From the NCBI GenBank assembly GCA_026874595.1, contig CM049310.1:66480056-66544055 (forward strand): a DNA stretch of 64,000 nt, given 5' to 3'. Under the pieces are notes generated by a model. That model was not told the DNA's origin and made no database searches. It was given only the letters and a program-made list of their open reading frames with translations. The DNA is from Sipunculus nudus (lineage: Eukaryota; Annelida; Sipuncula; Golfingiida; Sipunculidae). The position numbers were made by a program, and so were the translations under genes. Numbering within the stretch: the stretch's first letter is position 1; every line of letters begins with the position of its first letter. Shown piece by piece: positions 8,727 to 18,528 of this stretch.

Positions 8727-10688
8727 ATGGAACAGACTGAACATTCCGACAGTTCGTCCATAGAAGAGGAGGACGTTATATACATCGGCACCGAACGCCA
8801 GCGGAACGAGTCGGAAGCGTTAAGCATCAGAGGTTTGTTTCTGAACTACATGGAGGTTGAAGATGCTCTGAGCCTCCGTGTTGATCTCCTCGCTTTAGCC
8901 ACAGACGTCAATCTGATAGATCTGCCTACGCTGCTGCCACACAGGGATGACCTCAAGTACGTGCAGTCGTATAGGGAAAGTGGAAAATCGGAAGCGCGCT
9001 CCATTATCACTGCTTTATACGTGAACTGTTCTTTGTTCAATGTAAACATATTGGAGCTATACCACAGGCTCTTCCAAAGAGGCATGTCCAACGCATGTGC
9101 CCTGTTAAGCGAGGTATTTGAAATCGGCATATTACAAGACTGTTTCAACAATGTGGTCCCGCACCGTTACTACCCGATCGTGTTGGTGTCTGATGACGAT
9201 GAACACATCATGCGGTTTACACAGTGTGAAGAAGAACAATTCATGCCGGGAGACGGATACAATGACGTAACACGTCCTGAGCCGCATGCGCAGCAAGAAG
9301 GAGGGGCGGAAAATGCAGACCAAGCGGACGAGGGTGAGGAAGGTTTGGATGCGCGGGAGGTTTCAATAGAACGTGAATACCAACGCGTACGTGAGGCTGT
9401 TTTAGCGTATATCGAGAAAGACGTTTGGTATGAGCCGGAGTTCAGGATCGCATACACCCTGTTTGATGCCACACAATGGGACAGCTTGGTGGCCGACCTG
9501 GTCGGAAGTATACGTTTAACTAGGCTTTTAATGAAATTACTAAAAAAACACGGTATGATAGACGCCTCCTTGAGCAAAACTGAAGTCGAAGACATCTATA
9601 AGAAACAGGACGTCCGACGCGTGCTCGGTCATATCTATCGCCCTGGGGAGACAACACGGAGGAAAGCATTTAAACGCCTGTTACTCCTGAGGTTTTGCGT
9701 CCAGGTGGCGAGGCAGACAGATGCCGATAGGTGTCTCCGGGATTTCCTGCCGGCAGAGATGGACTTTAATCAACCAGGTCGTGTTTCAGGGATCACCGGT
9801 TCACATAAATGCAACGTAGCGTTGCATCCTGACATGAATTGGAATGGCCGCTTTCCCAGGAGAAAAAGGCGATATACCACAAGGCCGTCATCACCCGCCC
9901 CGTCTTCGACCTCGTCACAATCGCGTACTGAGAGCCCGTTTGATGCAGGTCGGGAATTATTGCAGTTGATGAATTCCATAACAGCAACCAACCCGCCCCA
10001 AAATGTCGCTGACGACACAGACGCCTCTGATCCATTGACTTCTGAACGTCGACCTCCCGTGGACCCTGCGCCTCCATCGGAACATGATACATCAACCCAG
10101 GGAGGTCAGACCCGATCTGATAACATTTTGCCTGCACCCAAAAGGTTAAAGCTTCGACACGTCAGGACGGGCGCCACCGAAGCAGCGATGTTTCCTCCAT
10201 ATACGGGTGGCAATGCGGAAACAGTTTCGGCAGCACCTGACACATCAATCCGTTCGGCGACAGTTTCTGCTTGCAGAGGTTCGGCAAACGTTTCAGATCC
10301 AGGCGTTGTCGTTTCCAGTGTGGAGGAGCAGCTCGCACACGCTCAGACCATGATTGCCCAGCTTCAAAGTAATGAAAGGGATGCCCAGGAAAGGCTAAGT
10401 CGCTTCCGGTGTCCAATTTGTTTGGAGAACACCGTGGACTGTTTCCTAAAAAAATGCGGACACATGTTTTGTCACAGATGTATAATGGCGGTGTTCTCCT
10501 ACAATGAAAATAGAAACGACTTTCAAGCGTTTATAAATCGCTTGCGCGACAACATGTTCCGTTCCACGTCCCGTTCCACGTCCCGCGAGGAGGTCCATTG
10601 TCCGACATGCAGGGTACCCAACAAACGCACTGATGTGGTGAAGATATACATCTGGTGGGTGGCGTGTCGTTTTGTAAATATGTTTTGA
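8727..10688 (+). CDS. Tandem DED-like / coiled-coil / C-terminal RING protein, 653 aa
   Basis: The ATG at 8727 follows TTATCATTTCAG (AG at 8721-8722). Two helical regions, about residues 30-120 and 220-340, have the hydrophobic spacing of death folds. The second (LLKKHGMID then DIYKKQDVRRVL) is the better match to a death-effector domain. An acidic linker separates them. A low-complexity Ser/Thr/Pro-rich middle (about 370-520) contains RRKRR, a likely nuclear signal. A short coiled coil (528-558) leads into a RING: C-x2-C, then C-GH-x2-FC-x2-C, then CPTC near the C-terminus, with a long insert carrying an STSR repeat between the second and third ligand pairs. A role as a RING E3 ligase that engages DED proteins is inferred from domains. 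The DED calls are tentative, the RING is firm. Confidence 0.85.
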   Translation: MEQTEHSDSSSIEEEDVIYIGTERQRNESEALSIRGLFLNYMEVEDALSLRVDLLALATDVNLIDLPTLLPHRDDLKYVQSYRESGKSEARSIITALYVNCSLFNVNILELYHRLFQRGMSNACALLSEVFEIGILQDCFNNVVPHRYYPIVLVSDDDEHIMRFTQCEEEQFMPGDGYNDVTRPEPHAQQEGGAENADQADEGEEGLDAREVSIEREYQRVREAVLAYIEKDVWYEPEFRIAYTLFDATQWDSLVADLVGSIRLTRLLMKLLKKHGMIDASLSKTEVEDIYKKQDVRRVLGHIYRPGETTRRKAFKRLLLLRFCVQVARQTDADRCLRDFLPAEMDFNQPGRVSGITGSHKCNVALHPDMNWNGRFPRRKRRYTTRPSSPAPSSTSSQSRTESPFDAGRELLQLMNSITATNPPQNVADDTDASDPLTSERRPPVDPAPPSEHDTSTQGGQTRSDNILPAPKRLKLRHVRTGATEAAMFPPYTGGNAETVSAAPDTSIRSATVSACRGSANVSDPGVVVSSVEEQLAHAQTMIAQLQSNERDAQERLSRFRCPICLENTVDCFLKKCGHMFCHRCIMAVFSYNENRNDFQAFINRLRDNMFRSTSRSTSREEVHCPTCRVPNKRTDVVKIYIWWVACRFVNMF

Positions 10689-10975
10689 CCGTCCATCTGT
10701 CTGTATGTGTGTTGGTGTTAATATACTTGTTGTATATTGATATATATATATAAATATATATAAATATATATATAAACAATATATATATGTTGTAATATGA
10801 TAGTGTTGTGTCGTTATACATATGTGTTTATTTATTTCAGGGTCAAATAGGACATTCCATCCGAGCATCTGGCAATGTTTCACATGTTTGCATGATTTGC
10901 TGCCCCCCCCCTCACAGGTTTTGTTCTTCTTCTTATACAAGTGTACTTTTACATTATCATTTGCTTATGTTCCAG
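10689..10975. other. TA microsatellite and poly-C tract before a small gene
   Basis: TATATA repeats (10738-10790), an acceptor-like TTATTTCAG near 10830-10840, a poly-C tract (about 10902-10910) and an acceptor-like GCTTATGTTCCAG ending at 10975. No donor is obvious. Confidence 0.35.
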
Positions 10976-11284
10976 ATGAACCCAAAGGCGATATGCAGGT
11001 GTTACATGTCAACGCGAAGAGAGGGGCTGAAAGTATGCATTCGGTTAGATGGCCGAATTGATAAATGCCTTAAAGTGAGACTGGAGCGTATACAGTCACC
11101 TTGCCGGATTGACAAATGCCTGAGAGTGAGGCTGGAGCGTGTACGGGCACCTGGTACAAAAAAACACAATCATACACCCGAGCGACAGTTCATGTTCACA
11201 TCTGATATGCAACGGAAAATTCATCCAAAGCTGCGCTGGAAGCCTGCAGAGTTGTTAGGTTTTCTTATAAACCTGTACCCGTGA
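10976..11284 (+). CDS. Small basic protein with an internal duplication, 102 aa
   Basis: The ATG immediately follows an acceptor-like TTCCAG. The protein is Arg/Lys-rich and contains an internal repeat of about 20 residues: RIDKCLKVRLER at about 30-41, then a near copy at about 47-58. DNA shows the same ~60-bp duplication (about 11052-11150). No domain is recognised. It has no membrane segment or signal peptide. Basic composition suggests nucleic-acid or acidic-partner binding, which is inference only. The larger open frame upstream of this ATG covers microsatellite and poly-C DNA and is not used. Moderate confidence because it is short. Confidence 0.5.
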   Translation: MNPKAICRCYMSTRREGLKVCIRLDGRIDKCLKVRLERIQSPCRIDKCLRVRLERVRAPGTKKHNHTPERQFMFTSDMQRKIHPKLRWKPAELLGFLINLYP

Positions 11285-11888
11285 CCATTTCCACGCACGT
11301 TGTACAAACAACATTTTATCGAAAAGGTACATATATATATTTATTATATATATATATATTGTGGAACAATTCGCTGTCGTCTGTCACGCTGGCCACGCTT
11401 CTGTATATTGTGGGACAATTCGCTGTGACTACACATGACCTTTATGACATTTGCACGCTTGCCATGTATGTTTATCGATGATATGAAATATATCTGATAT
11501 ATGTAAACCTGTATAAATGTAAAATGTTTAAGTGAACGGAATATATTTATGTATACCTGACAACATGTCTCATTATTTATTTCATGTTTCCGTGTGTATG
11601 CAGATGTATGTGTGTGCGTTTATGTGTAAAATGTGCTTTGCTTGCGGTGTGTTGGGGTATGTTTTACGATCGCCCTCATCACCTGAAGACATATTAGAAG
11701 ATTACCAATCCTTTGTGCAGATATATACGTGTGTGCTTATATGTAAATGTGTGGTTTTGTAAGCTGGTGTACAGTGTACGTTGTTATATTCCACATAGCC
11801 TCAGGAAATATAAAAACGTACCCGGCCTTAATATCAGACATTGAACGACACTATCCCTTTGAAAAAAACAAATTGTAACACGAGGAAG

Positions 11889-11980
11889 ACAGACATCCAA
11901 CATACGCGAAAGACAGACATCCAACATACGCTAAAGACAGACATCCAACATACGTGAAAGACATACATCCAACATATGGT
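11889..11980. repeat. 24-bp tandem repeat, about four copies
   Basis: The unit ACATCCAACATACG followed by about 10 nt (GAAAGACAG-like) is repeated four times with few changes. The surrounding 11285-12201 region has no supported gene. A second small direct repeat (ACAATTCGCTGT) lies near 11366 and 11416. Confidence 0.6.
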
Positions 11981-12201
11981 TTTAAAACAAAAAATAAAAA
12001 CATCGGCAAGGGTGCATATACTGCCATCTGGCGGTGACTGTGCTATATAAACAGACACGACACGCAAAGTAGATATAACGCAACAAATAAGTAATGCCGA
12101 GTGGATTGTCTGTTATGAACACGAACAACTGACGTGATAGACAACACTTACACAAAGAAAATTGTATAGATGACAAACAGATGGAGAAAAATGTATCATG
12201 A

Positions 12202-12274
12202 AGGTGCTGGCGGGATTCGAACCCACAACCCCTGGCTTCGGAAACCAGTGCTCTATCCATTGAGCCACAACACC
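12202..12274 (-). tRNA. tRNA-Arg (anticodon CCG)
   Basis: On the minus strand a GGTGTTG/CAGCACC acceptor stem, a D-arm with a box A (TGGCTCAATGG), an anticodon stem CTGGT/GCCAG around loop TTCCGAA, and a box B (GGTTCGAATCC) form a full cloverleaf without intron. Loop positions 34-36 read CCG, decoding CGG (Arg). No CCA is encoded, as is usual for eukaryotic tRNAs. The discriminator would be T, which is unusual for Arg, so a tRNA-like or pseudo-tRNA is possible. Confidence 0.8.
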
Positions 12275-12634
12275 CACATCAATGTGCTCACACATGACGT
12301 AACATGTACATACGGCTGGCTGACGAAACCAGAAGGTTATAAATGTTTATGTTAAAATAACAATCAACTGCGCACATTTCTTACAGCGACAATGTTCCGG
12401 ATTTGGGAAGACGGGGGGAGAGGGGAAAGGGGGGGGGGGGCAAGTGTGAAACGGAAGACGCCGAGAGAAGGAGTTGTTATGTAACAATCATAATCATAAA
12501 CAACAAACACACCTGCACATTCATGTCCGTTTATTTGAACTTTGCCTGATGTAAGCTGTGTATTCCCCAAGCCAAAAAAAAACAAAAAAAAACGGATCGA
12601 CATATTCATCTTTCTCCCGCAAACCAGGTGCCGT

Positions 12635-13183
12635 TTATAACAACGGATACACCCCTCCCTTGTAAAAGGGGCGCTCAATGTCCAACTCTGACCTCCAGTC
12701 TGTGAACAAACATGTGACCCGATGTTTGACCTTTGACCACGGTGTAAAATCCACATCTGGCAATATTATCTGCAATTCCGCCATCAGCGACTCCATCAAA
12801 TGCCATCGCGCCATTGGCGCATTTGACACGAAATCTGCGAAATCATGAAATGTCTCCACATCGTTGCCGCAATTTACAGGCAGGTACTTCTCCATAAGGG
12901 GAGCTATTGCATCCTGTTTGTCCAGTTCGTCATATAGCTGAACAGAACGTTCACACGAGAAAGCGTCTTCAAAACGTTCACTCATGTCATATGTTGTTTC
13001 CAATGAACAGTCACAGCAGTGGCCATCCACGCCTTTACAATCACTGTCACAATCGCATGTCACGTGAAGCAAGCACTTGCATTTATCACAGTATACATCG
13101 TTGCTACTTTGACCTGGACCTTTTGTGACACATGCATCCATGGTTCCTTCGTCCATGTACAGGAGTCCGTCACACAGCCCCAT
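12635..13183 (-). CDS. Cys-rich protein, 182 aa, PHD-like cysteine cluster
   Basis: The first ATG of the frame is at 13183 (a TTG lies two codons upstream). Residues of about 30-60 contain YCDKC, then L-x-HVTC, then a CDC-x3-C string, then CCDC. This resembles the second half of a PHD-type zinc finger (C-x2-C, H-x2-C, C-x-C), but the first ligand pair is not evident. The remainder (about 70-182) is helical and acidic, with no recognised family. No signal peptide is evident. It lies alone between tRNA-Arg and the double-CARD gene on the same strand. A zinc-binding adaptor role is inference. A secreted Cys-rich protein is less likely without a leader. Confidence 0.65.
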   Translation of the reverse strand: MGLCDGLLYMDEGTMDACVTKGPGQSSNDVYCDKCKCLLHVTCDCDSDCKGVDGHCCDCSLETTYDMSERFEDAFSCERSVQLYDELDKQDAIAPLMEKYLPVNCGNDVETFHDFADFVSNAPMARWHLMESLMAELQIILPDVDFTPWSKVKHRVTCLFTDWRSELDIERPFYKGGVYPLL

Positions 13184-13494
13184 ACACAAGTATCTATCAT
13201 CAGTACAAATAGATACACGTTCACATCGTCACGTCGCTTCATCGTATTTATCATCATCATTGCAGTGAGAAAGTTTGTGTGATATGAGGCGAGCGACCAG
13301 TCGGTGAATGCTAGGATTGTTATAACGGAAGGGGGCAAAAGGGGTGGAGGGAGGGGGAGGTGGTGGTAGTGGCAGAATCCATATTTTGTGACACGTGGAC
13401 AACCGTCTCACACATTCATTAACACGTATACGTGTACACGAGAATGACACATATGTAACATGTACCATAAAAGTTTATTTCAGGTTATTACATA

Positions 13495-13660
13495 CCAAGC
13501 AGTGGTTTAATCACATGTGCATATATGGTCACGAATGTTCTGTTATCTCCACCAAGCAGAAACGTATCAGAACAACCAATTACGAATGTTTATATGAACA
13601 TTTCCCACATTCCAAGCAGAGGTTTATTCACATGTGCATTTATGTCACGAATGTTCAAAT
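13495..13660. repeat. Imperfect direct repeat (about 46 bp, two copies)
   Basis: CCAAGCAG-GGTTTA-TCACATGTGCAT followed by TCACGAATGTTC occurs near 13495 and again near 13612 with a few changes. The second copy includes TTTATT, which on the minus strand is AATAAA and could serve as the poly(A) signal of the gene ending at 13674. Confidence 0.5.
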
Positions 13661-13673
13661 AACAACGTACGGG

Positions 13674-14504
13674 TTATTTTTTCCGGTTACTCTGCAGGAA
13701 TGCGATGTAATCGGGAAACAAGACCTGCACGCCTGACAATCTGAGACCACGTGCGATTGTTCCACCTATCTGTCCGTATCCTGCCTCGTGAAAGATAACC
13801 GCCAGTTTGTTCCAGTACCACAGCGGAAGTTTTTCAAGGTAAGTCAAAAAAGTCAAGCGCCTTTTAAACGCTAATCCGGTGATGAGAAACAGTTTATCCC
13901 TTTGAAACTGGTTCATTATATGCAAGTCTACGCACAAACGCGTAACGACACAGGACTCGTCCATGCACAGGATGTCATCCCGGATAAACAGGGGACGTAT
14001 ATATACAGCCATGAGGACACCAAGGTCTTTCTCGCCGCCTGTGGATGCTCTTGGACATGTGTACCGTCGGGAATGAAAGAATGCCTCCAGCCGAGACAGT
14101 TTTTTACTGTAAGCAGGATCTTGTACCGTTTTATTCATCTTATGATCCGCAGTCGGGGCCCGCGGCAGGCTCTGTATGGCGTGTCGCATGACCACGTTCC
14201 AAAAAAAATAATACACCTGCGATTCACCGGTTCTGCAAAATAGCTTCATGGCCTCGTCCATTTTTTCTAAAGGGAACCGCCCTGCCAGATGACTAAGCAG
14301 CATGACGCCGCGTACTTTGGCACGTTTTTCTTGCATGATGTTTTCAAACATCGTACGATCAAGGAAACCGAGCTGCAACATTATATTCCAAAGGGGGGAT
14401 GTCACCTTCGTGTGGATTTTCTGAGCCAGTGTGGGTATCTGACGTCCCATGTACCTCATTACAGCTTCGCTGTTCGCATACACCTCAGACCGGATATGGG
14501 CCAT
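13674..14504 (-). CDS. Double-CARD protein, 276 aa
   Basis: Two caspase-recruitment-type six-helix modules are visible at about residues 10-98 and 165-250. Module 1 shows the classic order: hydrophobic helix 1, L-x-x-L-G-FLD, an I-x-x-E-K-R helix, L-L-S-H-L, then K-L-F then R-T-G-E. Module 2 repeats it (I-L-x-MD, then an F-Q-R-D-K-L helix, then F-L-T-Y-L-E). CARDs assemble apoptotic and inflammatory complexes by homotypic binding, so a decoy or adaptor role is inferred. The ATG abuts a strong CT-rich acceptor (TTCTGTCACAG) at 14505-14506, implying a spliced leader. The upstream DNA shares a cassette with the unrelated genes at 15940 and 18142. A C-terminal basic RKK ends the protein. Confidence 0.8.
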   Translation of the reverse strand: MAHIRSEVYANSEAVMRYMGRQIPTLAQKIHTKVTSPLWNIMLQLGFLDRTMFENIMQEKRAKVRGVMLLSHLAGRFPLEKMDEAMKLFCRTGESQVYYFFWNVVMRHAIQSLPRAPTADHKMNKTVQDPAYSKKLSRLEAFFHSRRYTCPRASTGGEKDLGVLMAVYIRPLFIRDDILCMDESCVVTRLCVDLHIMNQFQRDKLFLITGLAFKRRLTFLTYLEKLPLWYWNKLAVIFHEAGYGQIGGTIARGLRLSGVQVLFPDYIAFLQSNRKK

Positions 14505-14544
14505 CTGTGACAGAACAGAGAGAGAGAGATAGAGATAGATAAAT

Positions 14545-14720
14545 TACAGACAGGGTATCATGTAAAAATGACCATCCGACCTTGCACGCCAACATTTCAA
14601 ACCCTGCGTACAGGCACATCCATACCGCAGTTTCGCCGGCAAAACTCCGATTCTTGCATGCGATACATAAAAAAGGAGACGGTAGTGAAAGTTACATCAT
14701 TTATTCCGAACTAACTGGTA
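14545..14720 (-). repeat. Intergenic cassette shared by three genes
   Basis: This block is clearly homologous to 15960-16150 and more weakly to 18175-18320. Shared words, in order, include AGGGTA-CA, ATCCRA-CT, GCACGCCAACATT, CATCCATACC, TTTCGC-GGCAAA, GGAGACGG and AAAGTTACATCATTTATTC. Read on the minus strand it carries AATAAATGATG (a poly(A) signal for the gene to its right) followed by the leader of the gene to its left. It is attached to a double-CARD gene here and to basic-tailed proteins in the other two places, so promoter and leader were duplicated with different coding parts. Confidence 0.6.
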
Positions 14721-15076
14721 CAAGAATATCTACTGCGCTATCATCCAAACTGTTACAAACAATATATATCAAAAACTGTCTTATAAACTATGAAACCGAT
14801 ATATGTAAGGCATACACGGACAAAATATTTACAGTAGGTACACATTAAACAAAATACATATCAAGTGCGATCTATGATAAAAATAAGACAAGTTAACTAA
14901 ACCATAACATGTACCTTGATTGTACGTACGTGGCATTAACAAATGGGTATTAAAATGCGATCATATAACAAAAGTTCTCTTGGTCAAAGATACCACATAT
15001 ATCCTGTACACCACACAGTGTGTACCGCCCTTCACAGGGGCAAAAAATGTACATTTCTTGGTTGAAATGATTTTCT
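14721..15076. other. Short intergenic region
   Basis: AT-rich, with several ATATAT stretches. No gene, repeat or promoter stands out beyond being the 3' flank of the gene ending at 15077. Confidence 0.35.
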
Positions 15077-15940
15077 TTACTTTGTGTTCCTTTTTTTGTT
15101 CCTTTTTTTGCCACGCATCTTGCGTTTCTTGATGACGCGACCTGTTTTAACTGTTGTGGTTTTAGGTTGATCCTGCGCGGTAGAAGTCACGCGGCGTTTT
15201 TTCTTCCTCGCTATTTTTTCCGCTTTTTCTTCTGCGATACATATGGCCTCATCATTTAACCATTTCAAATAATCCGCGAGCCTGTCCCAGTTCAAGCGGT
15301 GGTCCTGCAGAGCTTCATATGGTACCCATTTGGTCGTATTATCCAGTGTGTCAATCATATCAATATAAAGGGTCTCCACCCAATCCATGTACCCTGACAG
15401 TTTACATAGAGCTGGGTACACCAGATCCTGGCACGGCATGTCTGTCAGTTCGTCGACGGTTTCATACATCTGCATATACGTATTCCAGTATTCCCTATCG
15501 TGCACAAAAACGTCTCTTTCGTTTCGTCCATCCCAGGATTCTTCCTCGAATTGTTTGATGTACCCTGGATACCGCGACATGATATCAACCAACAGCCTCG
15601 TCTTTAATGAGAAATCTTTCAAAACCTGGCACACTCCTTCTTCATCGGGTGATTCTAGTACACGTTTGTCCGCATCATTGGCCAGTTTTAGGAGCGCCTC
15701 AGTGTTGTCCTTTAACGCTCTTCTGGCTGACGTTTCGTGCATCAGTCGGTACTTGTTTCGGGTTTCTTCATCCGACGAGTCATCGGATGACGACGAGTCA
15801 TCCGATATGTCGGAATCTGGGGTGTTGGCTTTTCCTTGGTAGTTGAGTGAACAGTCTTGGTTGTCAGGGTCGTCCGTTTGATGGCTCGGGGCGTCCACCA
15901 TGTCAGTCATTGTTTGGTCGCACACTTCTGTCGTTTCCAT
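15077..15940 (-). CDS. Basic-tailed nuclear-like protein, 287 aa (family of three)
   Basis: Start at METTEV (15940) because a TATATTGCAG acceptor lies 14 nt upstream, and because the family's similarity to 18529-19119 begins exactly at that junction. The open frame continues upstream to 16099, so an unspliced longer form cannot be excluded. Layout: an acidic Ser/Asp-rich region (about 35-70), a helical core with a PGYI-x-F motif and a DL-x-x-A-L-C-x-LS segment, then a KKKRRVTST block and a KKRK-rich tail, probably a nuclear signal. The same core and tail occur in the paralogue at 17273-18142. No enzyme motif is visible. Function unknown. Preceded by the shared cassette. Confidence 0.75.
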   Translation of the reverse strand: METTEVCDQTMTDMVDAPSHQTDDPDNQDCSLNYQGKANTPDSDISDDSSSSDDSSDEETRNKYRLMHETSARRALKDNTEALLKLANDADKRVLESPDEEGVCQVLKDFSLKTRLLVDIMSRYPGYIKQFEEESWDGRNERDVFVHDREYWNTYMQMYETVDELTDMPCQDLVYPALCKLSGYMDWVETLYIDMIDTLDNTTKWVPYEALQDHRLNWDRLADYLKWLNDEAICIAEEKAEKIARKKKRRVTSTAQDQPKTTTVKTGRVIKKRKMRGKKRNKKRNTK

Positions 15941-16568
15941 TTGTAACGGGCGTGCTGCAATATACACAAAACGCATTAAGGGCAGGGTATCAGGAAAATG
16001 ACAATCCAAGCTAGCACGCCAACATTCAAACTCTCTGTACAGTGAAACATCCATACCCCTGTTTCGCTGGCAAATCTCCGATGCTTGCCTGCGATGCATT
16101 AAAACGGAGACGGAAATGAAAGTTACATCATTTATTCCGACTAAATGTTACAAAGAATGTTTATGCCGATGGTTATAAAAATTAACAAACAGTCTCATCA
16201 TCACCTAACAAAACATACACCAGAAATCAAATACATCACAAAATTATATGTTACATTTTTTTGGTGGTTATATGAATATCAAACAACCTAACGCTTACAT
16301 TATACATCAAACCTACTTCTATGAGGCACATATTGTTAAAATATTTACATCAGGTACACACATGTAACTGTACGAAATATGTTGAAAATACAACAAAATA
16401 TATGTAAGCAAAATATTATATGTAAACAAAACTGTAGCAGACTCTTGGATTACAGGTACGTAGCAGTAAATATGGACAAAAAAAAAGAAAGAATTACATT
16501 ACAAAACAGTTCTGTACAAAGGTATTTATGCATCGGGCAGTCTTGGTGTGAAAAAGTTGGCTACATAT
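15941..16568 (-). other. Second copy of the shared cassette, then AT-rich DNA
   Basis: 15960-16150 is the second cassette copy (leader of the gene to its left plus an AATAAA of the gene to its right). 16150-16568 is AT-rich without a supported gene. Confidence 0.45.
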
Positions 16569-17132
16569 TCACATCAGACCACACACTGAGTTCTGTCGTT
16601 TACGATCACGCATACTTTGTTTCCTTGCACGAGCAGCAGCATCTCGACCCCGACGTTTCTGTATCTCACACCATAAACCATCCTTACATTTACGCAGCAT
16701 GTTGCACTTATACAATATTTTCTGCAGATCTCTTTGAGTATTCCGATTGTGTTGCAGCTCCTTTATTAAACAATTGTATTTCTGCTGTACACGGGTAAAG
16801 TACCGATGCAATAACAGCAATGCAGCGACCACGAAGCCATCGCAACGTGCGTCTTGCTTGTACAGTCTTCCAGAAATATAATTAAACAGCGTGTGATATG
16901 TGGCCTTAAACCAGCATCTATCGCTGAGGTACAAATCAGGGAGGCCGTGAAGTCCTGTCGTGTCGAAGATACGCACGTACACCTCTAACATTAATGCAAC
17001 CCGGCGGCAATCAAACATGTACATCTTATGTATAGCTGATGTAGACCTTTTGGCACGTCTTTCGTAGATATCCGCCAGCCGTCTCAACTGTCGGCAGACC
17101 CGTCTATCAAATATATCCTGTATGTCCGTCAT
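16569..17132 (-). CDS. Unassigned helical basic protein, 187 aa
   Basis: I chose the ATG at 17132 because TATCTGTTTGCAG lies 14 nt upstream. The 12 codons before it would be intron. The protein is all-helical, rich in Tyr and Leu, with a strongly basic C-terminus (RRGRDAAARARKQ then RDRKRQ), a plausible nuclear or RNA-binding tail. Overall helix density is like the 160-185-aa proteins at 1.3-4.1 and 19.3 kb, but I see no motif that proves kinship. It sits between two members of the basic-tailed family. Function unknown. Confidence 0.7.
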   Translation of the reverse strand: MTDIQDIFDRRVCRQLRRLADIYERRAKRSTSAIHKMYMFDCRRVALMLEVYVRIFDTTGLHGLPDLYLSDRCWFKATYHTLFNYISGRLYKQDARCDGFVVAALLLLHRYFTRVQQKYNCLIKELQHNRNTQRDLQKILYKCNMLRKCKDGLWCEIQKRRGRDAAARARKQSMRDRKRQNSVCGLM

Positions 17133-17272
17133 CGTGCCAACACAAGCTGCAAACAGATACGATACCATTTACTGATAATGTCAATGGATACAACAAAATC
17201 ACGAGAGCAAAGGAAATATTTGTACATGTCTTTGTTGAAATATGTCTTTGTTGATGAAAGTTTTTCTTTTGT

Positions 17273-18142
17273 TTACTTTTTGTTATTTTTTCGGCCACGC
17301 CTCTTGCGTTTCTTGTTGACGCGACCTGTTTGAACCGTTTTGGTTTTGGATTGATCCTGCACAGTAGACGTCACGCGGCGTTTTTTCTTTCTCGATTGTT
17401 TAACCATTGCCTCTTGTACCTCATCTGATACCTCATGATCTAACCATGACTGACATCGCTCGAGTTTTTCCCAGTTCCAACTGTGGTACTCCCGCACAAA
17501 ACACGGTGCCACTAGTACCACAGGAAGTTCCCCTTCGGGTATGAAGTCACGCAGCCTGTCCTGCATGTCTGTGTAAAGGATCAGGATCGCCTCTATGTAA
17601 AAAGATAATATACCGAATGCATCATACACCAGATCCGGGCACGGCGTTTTTCTCATTGCGTCGATGATAGCTTTCATTCTCTTGTACGTCAGTTTGTATG
17701 CACCGTCTTTCACGACGCGTTTCCCATCTGTTGGTCCAACCATGGCATCTGCCTCAAACTTTTGTATATGTCCAGGGAACTTTGATATTACATCAATAAG
17801 ATTTTTGGTCTTATCAGCAAAATCCTTTAAACCCCTACACTCTTCCCTACACTCTTCATCATCATCAGGCGATTCTATGATTCGCTTTTCGGCAATGTCT
17901 ACCAGATCCTTGAGTTCTTGTATGCGGTCCTCCATTTCTTTTTTGACCCACATTTCGTGCTTCTGCCGGAAACTCATTGGAGGGTCCTGATTGGCTGGGT
18001 CGTCCCCTGGAGGGTCAATTTTCTGTTCCTCTTGTGTTTGGCCGATAATTAGACTGTCCTGGTTGGCCTGCCCATTAATTGGAGGGTCCGGGGCGCTAAT
18101 CTTTTGGGGGCTCATCTCTCCGCTAACTTCTGTCGTTTCCAT
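17273..18142 (-). CDS. Basic-tailed nuclear-like protein, 289 aa (family of three)
   Basis: Paralogue of 15077-15940. Both start METTEV a few bases after an acceptor (TTATTACAG, exon start about 18158), have an acidic region, the core PGHI-x-KF and C-x-DLVYDAFG-x-LS segments, and end in the KKKRRVTST then KKRKRRGRK tail. Here the acidic region contains a repeated N-Q-D-proline motif (NQDS/NQDP, about 30-55). The tail is the best-conserved part, suggesting that nuclear or nucleic-acid binding is what selection keeps. No catalytic motif. The upstream frame stays open but corresponds to leader/cassette DNA. Confidence 0.75.
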   Translation of the reverse strand: METTEVSGEMSPQKISAPDPPINGQANQDSLIIGQTQEEQKIDPPGDDPANQDPPMSFRQKHEMWVKKEMEDRIQELKDLVDIAEKRIIESPDDDEECREECRGLKDFADKTKNLIDVISKFPGHIQKFEADAMVGPTDGKRVVKDGAYKLTYKRMKAIIDAMRKTPCPDLVYDAFGILSFYIEAILILYTDMQDRLRDFIPEGELPVVLVAPCFVREYHSWNWEKLERCQSWLDHEVSDEVQEAMVKQSRKKKRRVTSTVQDQSKTKTVQTGRVNKKRKRRGRKNNKK

Positions 18143-18528
18143 TATCGTATCGGGTGTGCTGTAATAATCCATAAACGCCATTAAGGGAAGGGTAGCAGGA
18201 AAAACACCATCCAACTTAGCATGCCAACATTCAAACTCCAGGACACTGAAACAACCATATCACGTGATTCATGAAAAAAACTAAAAGACATTAATACAAC
18301 TTACAATCATTTATTCTGATGAGATAATACAAAACTTGAATAATACAAGATACGACAATCACGTATTCTAATTGAGGGAATACGGGGATATTAAGATCGA
18401 TATACTGATCACACTATCTACTGTCACTTACAAAAACCAAACATCTGCAATGGGTAAATATATTGGCATATTTACATGTTTATCCACAAGTCCGTTCAGC
18501 CATAAGTCCTTTTGTAAACATAACACTG

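Noticed and set aside
12113-12295. ORF containing VAQWIEHWFPKPGVVGSNPAST
   Set aside because: It is the translated tRNA-Arg, not a protein gene.
15941-16099. 53-codon upstream extension of the basic-tailed protein
   Set aside because: It covers the shared intergenic cassette and a splice acceptor. The paralogue at 18529 shares sequence only from the acceptor onward. I could not fully exclude an unspliced long form.
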